From the NCBI RefSeq assembly GCF_000424385.1, contig NZ_AUJU01000025.1, positions 29,451-93,450 of the forward strand: a stretch of 64,000 bases of DNA. Reading direction: 5' to 3'. The notes beneath the pieces were generated by a model. That model was not told where the DNA came from and made no database searches. It worked only from the letters and a program-made list of their open reading frames with translations. This document shows, one piece after another, positions 58,389 through 64,000 of the stretch. The stretch's first letter is position 1, and each line of letters opens with the position of its first letter. The stretch is from Butyrivibrio sp. LC3010. Lineage in GTDB: Bacteria > Bacillota > Clostridia > Lachnospirales > Lachnospiraceae. Both the position numbers and the translations under genes were made by a program.

Positions 58389-59252
58389 ATGCGTTCAGAT
58401 AAAATGCTCCAAGCGGAGAAACTGACATTTGAATATATTAGAAGAGATGAAGAAGGAAATGTTGAAGGAATAAAGACTGCTGTTAATGATGTGAGTCTTG
58501 AAGTCAAACATGGAGAATTTATCTCTATTCTTGGTCATAATGGTTCGGGAAAATCTACATTAGCCAAGCATTTTAATGCATTATTGTTTCCAACAGAAGG
58601 AACAGTGTGGGTAGACGGAATGAATACAGTTGAGAGTTCTAATATCTGGAATATCCGACAAGAAGCAGGGATGGTATTTCAGAATCCTGATAATCAGATA
58701 ATAGGACAGATAGTAGAGGAAGATGTTGGATTTGGACCGGAAAACATGGGAGTTCCTACAGAAGAAATATGGGAAAGGGTCGAAGAGAGTCTTAAAACCG
58801 TAGGAATGTATGAATTCAGAAAAAACTCTCCAAATCATCTTTCAGGTGGACAGAAACAAAGGGTATCTATCGCAGGCGTTATAGCGATGCATCCCAAATG
58901 CATAATATTTGATGAACCTACAGCAATGTTGGATCCTAATGGTAGGAAGGATGTAATACGTGCTGCAAGAGCACTTAATGAAGTGGAAAATATTACTATC
59001 ATACTTATTACTCATTATATGGAGGAAGTAATATATTCTGACCGAGTATTCGTAATGGATAAAGGTCATATTACTATGCAGGGAACACCGAGGGAGATTT
59101 TTTCTCAGGTTGATAAGCTCAAAGAGCTAAGGTTGGGAGTTCCGCAGGTTACATTACTTGCTCATGAATTACAAAAGAGAGGATTACCATTACCGGATGG
59201 TATCCTTGATAGGAAAGAACTAATAGAAGCTATAAAAGCATTACGTTATTGA
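58389..59252 (+). CDS. ecfA1: ECF transporter ATPase A1
   Basis: A 287-residue ATPase of the shared energizing module for vitamin transporters. Walker A GHNGSGKST at 49-57, signature LSGGQKQRVSIAG, Walker B IIFDEPTAMLDP. It overlaps the open frame of the second ATPase. No substrate-binding S component is in the window, so it is a group II ECF system. Confidence 0.95.
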   Translation: MRSDKMLQAEKLTFEYIRRDEEGNVEGIKTAVNDVSLEVKHGEFISILGHNGSGKSTLAKHFNALLFPTEGTVWVDGMNTVESSNIWNIRQEAGMVFQNPDNQIIGQIVEEDVGFGPENMGVPTEEIWERVEESLKTVGMYEFRKNSPNHLSGGQKQRVSIAGVIAMHPKCIIFDEPTAMLDPNGRKDVIRAARALNEVENITIILITHYMEEVIYSDRVFVMDKGHITMQGTPREIFSQVDKLKELRLGVPQVTLLAHELQKRGLPLPDGILDRKELIEAIKALRY

Positions 59253-59275
59253 TAATGCTTTTTGATGGGAGTAGC

Positions 59276-60124
59276 ATGGCAATAATACTTGATCATGTAA
59301 ATTACATATATAATCCGGATACAGCAATGTCCAGAGCAGCACTAAAGGATGTATGTTTACAAATTCCGGATGGAGAATTTATTGGCCTGATAGGGCATAC
59401 AGGCTCAGGAAAATCAACTTTAGTACAACATCTTAACGGACTTATGAAGCCAACATCCGGTTCAGTATATTTTGGTGGAAAAGATATCAATGATCCTGAA
59501 TATGATAGAAAAAGCTTACGTGCAAAAGTTGGTTTAGTGTTTCAATATCCTGAGCATCAACTGTTTGAAGTGAACTGTTTTCAGGATGTATGCTTTGGAC
59601 CGAAGAATTTAGGGCTGCCTCAGAAGGAAGTTGAGTTAAGAGCTTACGATGCACTAAAAAAGGTTGGATTTCCAGATGAGTCTTTCTATCAGTCACCTTT
59701 TGATCTATCCGGAGGACAAAAGCGCAGAGTCGCTATAGCCGGTGTTTTGGCTATGAAACCGGAGGTGTTGATTCTTGACGAACCTACTGCCGGTCTTGAT
59801 CCTAAAGGAAGAGACGAAATATTGGATTTGATTTCATTACTTCATCAAAACATGGGGATAACTGTCATATTAGTTTCCCATAGTATGGAGGATGTGGCTA
59901 ATTATGTTGACAGAATCATAGTAATGAATAGAGGAGAGGCAATGTACGACGGCTCTCCGAAAGAAGTATTTTCACATTACAAAGAACTGGAAGCGATTGG
60001 ACTTGCAGCACCGCAGGTTACATACGTTATGGAGGAATTGAAAAAAGAGGGATTCCCGGTTAACACTGATGCTACGACTATTGAAGAAGCAGCGGATGAA
60101 ATTATGAGAGTGCTGAGAAGATAA
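59276..60124 (+). CDS. ecfA2: ECF transporter ATPase A2
   Basis: A 282-residue second ATPase. Walker A GHTGSGKST at 40-48, Q-loop FQYPEHQLFE, signature LSGGQKRRVAIAG, Walker B LILDEPTAGLDP. Start ATG 59276 (MAIILDHVNY) follows GGGAGTAGC; an upstream in-frame ATG at 59249 has no site. Confidence 0.94.
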   Translation: MAIILDHVNYIYNPDTAMSRAALKDVCLQIPDGEFIGLIGHTGSGKSTLVQHLNGLMKPTSGSVYFGGKDINDPEYDRKSLRAKVGLVFQYPEHQLFEVNCFQDVCFGPKNLGLPQKEVELRAYDALKKVGFPDESFYQSPFDLSGGQKRRVAIAGVLAMKPEVLILDEPTAGLDPKGRDEILDLISLLHQNMGITVILVSHSMEDVANYVDRIIVMNRGEAMYDGSPKEVFSHYKELEAIGLAAPQVTYVMEELKKEGFPVNTDATTIEEAADEIMRVLRR

Positions 60125-60164
60125 ATTCGATTTTACTAAATATAAAAATTAGGAACATATTATA

Positions 60165-60965
60165 ATGCTTAGAGATATAACCTTGGGACAATATTATCAA
60201 ACGGAGTCAGTACTGCATAAACTGGATCCGAGAGTAAAAATAACAGCTACACTTGTTTATATTGTATCCTTGTTTGTAGTGGATAATTTCATAGGTTATG
60301 CAATAGCTGCGGCTTTTTTGATAATGGCAGTGATGCTATCCAACGTGCCTGTTAAATTTATTTTTAAAGGCATGAAGGCCATATTTTTTCTGTTACTGAT
60401 AACTATGACCTTCAATTTATTATTAACACCGGGTGAGCCGATTGTTAAGTTCTGGATATTATCAATAACAAAAGAAGGTATAAAGATTGCTGCAATGATG
60501 GGCATAAGGCTTGTGTTTTTGATTACAGGATCATCAATAATGACCCTTACAACAACGCCCAATCAGCTTACAGACGGATTAGAAAAGCTTATGAATCCGT
60601 TAAAAGTATTTCATGTACCTGTTCATGAAATATCAATGATGATGTCGATAGCACTCAGGTTTATTCCGATTCTTATGGAAGAAACCGATAAAATAATGAA
60701 GGCTCAGATGGCAAGAGGAGCTGATTTTGAGAGTGGTTCTGTAATTCAGAGGGCAAAAAGTCTGATTCCGTTACTTGTTCCGCTTTTTATATCTGCGTTC
60801 AGAAGAGCGAGTGATCTGGCTATGGCTATGGAAGCCAGATGTTATCGTGGTGGCGAGGGCAGAACAAAGATGAAGCCGCTTATCTATCATAGGAACGATT
60901 TCATAGCATATGCGATTATTGTGGCATATCTGATAATAATGATTGTGATAGGTATACTGTTTTAA
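60165..60965 (+). CDS. ecfT: ECF transporter transmembrane component T
   Basis: A 266-residue membrane coupling protein with about five or six helices. The two coupling motifs with Ala-Arg-Gly character, AQMARGADFESG near residue 185 and AMEARCYRGGEG near 222, contact the ATPases. Opens MLRDITLGQYYQTESVLHKL, typical for EcfT. Confidence 0.94.
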   Translation: MLRDITLGQYYQTESVLHKLDPRVKITATLVYIVSLFVVDNFIGYAIAAAFLIMAVMLSNVPVKFIFKGMKAIFFLLLITMTFNLLLTPGEPIVKFWILSITKEGIKIAAMMGIRLVFLITGSSIMTLTTTPNQLTDGLEKLMNPLKVFHVPVHEISMMMSIALRFIPILMEETDKIMKAQMARGADFESGSVIQRAKSLIPLLVPLFISAFRRASDLAMAMEARCYRGGEGRTKMKPLIYHRNDFIAYAIIVAYLIIMIVIGILF

Positions 60966-61096
60966 TGTCTGTTGTATCATCAGGATTTTCAGATGATTCA
61001 CAGATAAATCGTTAGCAGACAATTTAGCAGGTTAAGAGCTGGAATTGGTATTATGCATGCTTAGATGAATGAATATCTGATCATAAGGGAGCATTT

Positions 61097-61846
61097 TTGA
61101 AAAATATAATGATTACTGTTGCTTATGATGGCGCGAACTATCATGGATTTGCGTTTCAGGAAAATGTAGCAACAATAGAAGGAACAATTAAAAATGCCAT
61201 AGACAATCTTACGGGAGAAGACAGTGAGATAATTGGAGCCAGCAGAACAGATGCGGGAGTCCATGCTTATGGGAATATCGTAGTATTTAAAACAGAATCG
61301 TCAATACCGGCAGTCAGTTTTGCTGCTGCATTAAACAGTAAACTACCTGACGATATAAGGATTATGAAGTCCGAAGAAGTACCATTGGATTTTCATCCCA
61401 GAAAATGCGTATCCGAAAAGACCTATGAGTACAGGATTTTAAACACTAAGACACTTATACCTACGAAAAGACTGTATACCTGCCACTGTAGCTATGACCT
61501 TGATGAAAAGCTTATGCATGAGGCAGCACAGTTTTTGGTAGGAGAGCATGATTTTTCAAGCTTTTGCAGTGCGGGATCCCAGGCACTTAGTCATGTCAGA
61601 AAAATTATATCTTGTGATGTATCAAGGCATGGGGATGAAGTAGTAATAAGAATAATCGGCAATGGCTTTTTATACAATATGGTTCGGATAATTGCCGGGA
61701 CACTAATGGATATAGGTCGTGGAAAAGGGGTTCCATCAGATATAAAAGATATAATTGATGCAAGGGACAGGGCAGCAGCAGGACCTACAGCACCTCCGCA
61801 AGGACTTTTTCTTATAAAATACAATTTCCTGCAGGTCTGGTCATAA
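61097..61846 (+). CDS. truA: tRNA pseudouridine(38-40) synthase
   Basis: A 249-residue enzyme that modifies the anticodon stem. Opens MITVAYDGANYHGFAFQ; the catalytic Asp lies in ASRTDAGVHAYGN near residue 55. Starts at TTG 61097 behind AAGGGAGC. In relatives rplM-rpsI usually follow, but here the gene is followed by mobile-element debris. Confidence 0.95.
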   Translation: MKNIMITVAYDGANYHGFAFQENVATIEGTIKNAIDNLTGEDSEIIGASRTDAGVHAYGNIVVFKTESSIPAVSFAAALNSKLPDDIRIMKSEEVPLDFHPRKCVSEKTYEYRILNTKTLIPTKRLYTCHCSYDLDEKLMHEAAQFLVGEHDFSSFCSAGSQALSHVRKIISCDVSRHGDEVVIRIIGNGFLYNMVRIIAGTLMDIGRGKGVPSDIKDIIDARDRAAAGPTAPPQGLFLIKYNFLQVWS

Positions 61847-62100
61847 GTGGGGTACCGTTTGAGGTGGATTCCTTATGACTCTTTTGAACGAAGGATTCTT
61901 GTGGGTGATTTCCGTTTTACCCACAATAAGTCATCATTAGTTAATATCAATGCAATTCACCGGGGGAAGTGAGATGCACTCAAATAAGATAACCACATTT
62001 ATATATGGCAGGCTCGATGATTTGAGAATTAGATTAGAATGCTAAAAGTTAAGAAAATATTGACTTTGGAAAGTAAAATTTGCTAAGGTGACTTGTAATA
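61847..62100. other. Spacer after truA
   Basis: No gene seen. The hairpin TTGTGGGT/ACCCACAA (61899-61926) is enclosed by ATGACT/AGTCAT; there is no T run. A TTGACT near 62060 lacks a convincing -10 box. Confidence 0.45.
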
Positions 62101-62160
62101 GTTAATTCCACTTTGTAAGAGTAAATTCCACCTTGTAGGAGTAAATTCCACGGGGTGGAG
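62101..62160. repeat. Three 20-bp direct repeats
   Basis: Exact 20-base period at 62101, 62121 and 62141 with shared core AATTCCAC (GTTAATTCCACTTTGTAAGA is the first). The third ends in TCCAC/GTGGA with TTTTCTTTTT, like a terminator. A fourth core, GTGAATTCCACC, is at 62277. The array resembles multiple transposase-binding sites at an element end (inference). Confidence 0.6.
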
Positions 62161-62356
62161 TTTTCTTTTTACAAAAATGATGGATTTTATCCACATTTAC
62201 GGCTATAATAGCACAAAAGTCGGAAAAATGCGTATGACAATCAGAAGTCGAGTTCACGTAGTCCTGTTAAGAGTTAGTGAATTCCACCCCTAAGAGAAGT
62301 AGGTATGAAAGTCATCCAACCACGCAGAACTCCGGCTTTTTTATTATGAAATGGAA

Positions 62357-62634
62357 GTTTCTGCTCCGCAGAAACCTCGGAATTTAATAGTTAATGGTCA
62401 AAATACAGGCTGAGACATGATTAACGTCCTCCGGAGGCTCAGGGCTCCGCCCTAAGAACCTGCAAGGGACTAGTCCCTTGACCCTTTAACTGGGCTCTGC
62501 CCAGACCCGTCCTCGCCGGAAGCAGGACAGCAAGCATGCTTGCTGTCTGTTAGTTCAGGATAATCCGTGTCACTGCGTCAAGGGCTGCCCGGGCGCACGC
62601 GCCCAGCGTACTGTCCCTTGACTCCGTTCCCGCT
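62357..62634. repeat. GC-rich hairpin cluster
   Basis: Seven or more tight hairpins in 280 bases: GTTTCTGC/GCAGAAAC (loop TCC), CCTCCGGAGG, AGGGC/GCCCT (loop TCC), CAAGGGAC/GTCCCTTG, CTGGGC/GCCCAG, ACAGCAAGC/GCTTGCTGT and GGGCGC/GCGCCC. GC content is far above the surroundings. I recall similar clusters in intergenic DNA of gut Lachnospiraceae. No coding signal. Confidence 0.65.
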
Positions 62635-62644
62635 CCATTATGAA

Positions 62645-62905
62645 TTATTCTTTTTTTGCCATTTTCAGCAGTGAAGGTTTTAGAATAATGTCATTAGGCT
62701 TTATGATTTCAAATCTAAAAAGCTTTAATACCTTCTTGCCATAGATGAATGAGAGCATTGCATAGGGTGGTTTGTTTCCCAGCTCGGGACGGCTATAGGA
62801 GTTGATGTGATTCATCATCAGGTCAATCTGTTCCTGAGTATACTTCCCAATGTCTTTTCCTTTTGGAATGACTCTTCTTATAAATTCATGGTTGTTCTCA
62901 CAAGC
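62645..62905 (-). pseudogene. IS30-like transposase, C-terminal remnant
   Basis: An open frame on the minus strand reading CENNHEFIRRVIPKGK, then TQEQIDLMMNHINSYSRP, and ending ILKPSLLKMAKKE. This matches the last 85 residues of IS30-family transposases (the NNxxIRRxIPKG and INSYxR blocks). The N-terminal three-quarters are missing. It abuts a palindrome at 62907. Confidence 0.72.
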
Positions 62906-62906
62906 T

Positions 62907-63020
62907 CCTTTTTTATGTAAATCTTTACATAAAAAAGGTTATGACAAGTTATTTTTTATGTAAAGAAACCCATTAAAGTCAGCCTATTTTCAAGCATTAC
63001 TAATGGATTTCTTTACATAA
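62907..63020. repeat. Paired inverted repeats beside the recombinase gene
   Basis: First pair: CCTTTTTTATGTAAA / TTTACATAAAAAAGG (62907-62921/62924-62938), 15 bp perfect. Second pair: 62956-62975 with 63001-63020, 20 bases with one mismatch, 25-base spacer. All four arms share ATGTAAA or its complement. They sit within seven bases of the recombinase stop codon, so a recombination or terminal site is possible (inference). Confidence 0.6.
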
Positions 63021-63026
63021 TGATTC

Positions 63027-64000
63027 TTAAAGTTTAGATTTGCACAGATCCTTAAGCCAACTCTTAAGTGATATATTATTATCCCACTGTGGCTCTTCCT
63101 TTGGAACGATTTCTTTGCTGGCTGCTTCAATGGCTTCACGCTTGAGTTTGGCATCAGCTCTTGCATATCGTTCAGTTGTTCTAACGCTTACATGTCCGAG
63201 TAAGTCTCTGATGTAAATTAAATCAACACCCGAAGCAACTAACCCCATAGCTATTGAATGCCTGAGCTTGTGAGGGCTCATATCTACTGGTATTAGGTTA
63301 GGGTCTATTTTTCTGGCTGCATCAGAGTACTTTGTTACTATGTAACATATCCCTTGTCTAGTGAATTGGTTTTTCATGTGGTTAATAAAAAGCCAGTCAT
63401 CCATATGTGAAGGGACATCGTAATGCATTTCTTTAATGTACTGTTTGATTATCGGAATTATAAGGCTGCTTAATGGAACAAATCGGCTCTTTTGTCCTTT
63501 CCCGTGTACGAGTACTGTATATGGAGATGTAAGCGATATGTCTTTTACTCTTATGTTTATAAGTTCACTTACCCTCATCCCTGTTGTATAGAGCATCATC
63601 AGAATTATGTAATCCCTTAATCCGTTTGTGTTATGTAGTGGGATTTGCTCCATTAAGAGTTTTACGCCATCCTCTTTGAGATAAGATATCTCTTTCTGCG
63701 GAACCTTCTTTATTGGAATTCCAAGTATCCTTTGATATTCCGGCATATATTCCGGCTTTACATATGAGAGATACCGGATAAAACTATTTATTGCAGATTG
63801 TTTTTGATTTCGTGATGAAATGCTATTATGCTGGTGCTCTTGTAACCATTCAAGAAATCTAATGATATTTTCATATGTCAAATCGGATAACGTTACTTTA
63901 TCAGCGTCAATGGATTCCTCTTCTGAATAGTATTGCAAAAGATTAATGAATGCATATCTATATGAATCAATTGTTTTAGCGCTACAGCCACGATCATTTA
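63027..64000 (-). CDS. Tyrosine recombinase/integrase (5' end outside window)
   Basis: At least 324 residues, open to the window edge. The N-terminal SAM-like core-binding domain includes SAKTIDSYRYAFINLLQYY. Catalytic residues are all visible: Arg in TTGMRVSELINIR, Lys in VHGKGQKSRFVPL, His-Arg in HKLRHSIAMGLVASG, His in RDLLGHVSVRTTERYAR and the Tyr in the same block. It is probably part of a mobile element whose other genes lie beyond the window. Confidence 0.92.
   Translation of the reverse strand, partial: NDRGCSAKTIDSYRYAFINLLQYYSEEESIDADKVTLSDLTYENIIRFLEWLQEHQHNSISSRNQKQSAINSFIRYLSYVKPEYMPEYQRILGIPIKKVPQKEISYLKEDGVKLLMEQIPLHNTNGLRDYIILMMLYTTGMRVSELINIRVKDISLTSPYTVLVHGKGQKSRFVPLSSLIIPIIKQYIKEMHYDVPSHMDDWLFINHMKNQFTRQGICYIVTKYSDAARKIDPNLIPVDMSPHKLRHSIAMGLVASGVDLIYIRDLLGHVSVRTTERYARADAKLKREAIEAASKEIVPKEEPQWDNNISLKSWLKDLCKSKL

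Noticed and set aside
62101..62160. Possible short CRISPR array
   Set aside because: The 20-base units are contiguous without spacers.
63027..63938. Recombinase starting at an internal TTG (63938)
   Set aside because: The same frame continues upstream to the window edge with SAKTIDSYRYAFINLL, typical of the N-terminal domain, so the start lies outside.

Overview
The window is low-GC chromosomal DNA from a Gram-positive anaerobe of the Lachnospiraceae, most like Butyrivibrio or Pseudobutyrivibrio (inference). Grounds are strong AGGAGG ribosome binding sites with frequent TTG/GTG starts, a zinc-type uS14, a bL17 with an insertion, the order rpoA-rplQ-ecfA1-ecfA2-ecfT-truA, DapL-type lysine synthesis, a CE2-like esterase, and AKR enzymes with a C-terminal 4Fe-4S domain.

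Layout. 1-2.6 kb: end of a galactofuranose-type sugar ABC transporter operon (two permeases, one lipoprotein). 2.7-6.6 kb: secA and prfB. 6.7-20.9 kb: an L10 leader with rplJ-rplL, then rpoB-rpoC, then rpsL-rpsG-fusA and tuf. 20.9-27.2 kb: accessory and decaying DNA, with strongly folded intergenic elements, a broken DUF3800 gene behind a structured RNA, a possibly split polytopic membrane protein interrupted by a tandem hairpin repeat, gene scraps, an MFS exporter behind an attenuator-like leader, a truncated AbgT gene and a nitroreductase. 27.3-40.7 kb: ordinary metabolic and regulatory genes (two AKRs, esterase, exonuclease, dtd, pyrG, dapL, ylmH-like, a BTAD-type regulator, an alarmone synthetase, an rRNA-type methyltransferase). 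40.9-58.0 kb: the S10, spc and alpha ribosomal operons, including secY, adk, map, infA, rpmJ and rpoA. 58.3-61.8 kb: ECF transporter energizing module and truA. 61.9-64 kb: mobile-element debris (direct repeats, GC-rich hairpins, an IS30-like remnant) next to a tyrosine recombinase that runs off the window.

The core genes make the translation, transcription and secretion machinery, and their leaders carry several structures that look regulatory. The least ordinary signal is a set of intergenic elements downstream of rplL and tuf. They share one four-way-junction fold (long closing stem, long arm that in two copies carries a terminator U-tract, two short hairpins) although their stem sequences differ. 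A second family of small hairpins with symmetric GA/GA internal loops recurs at several loci. No complete defence system, CRISPR array, rRNA or tRNA was seen.
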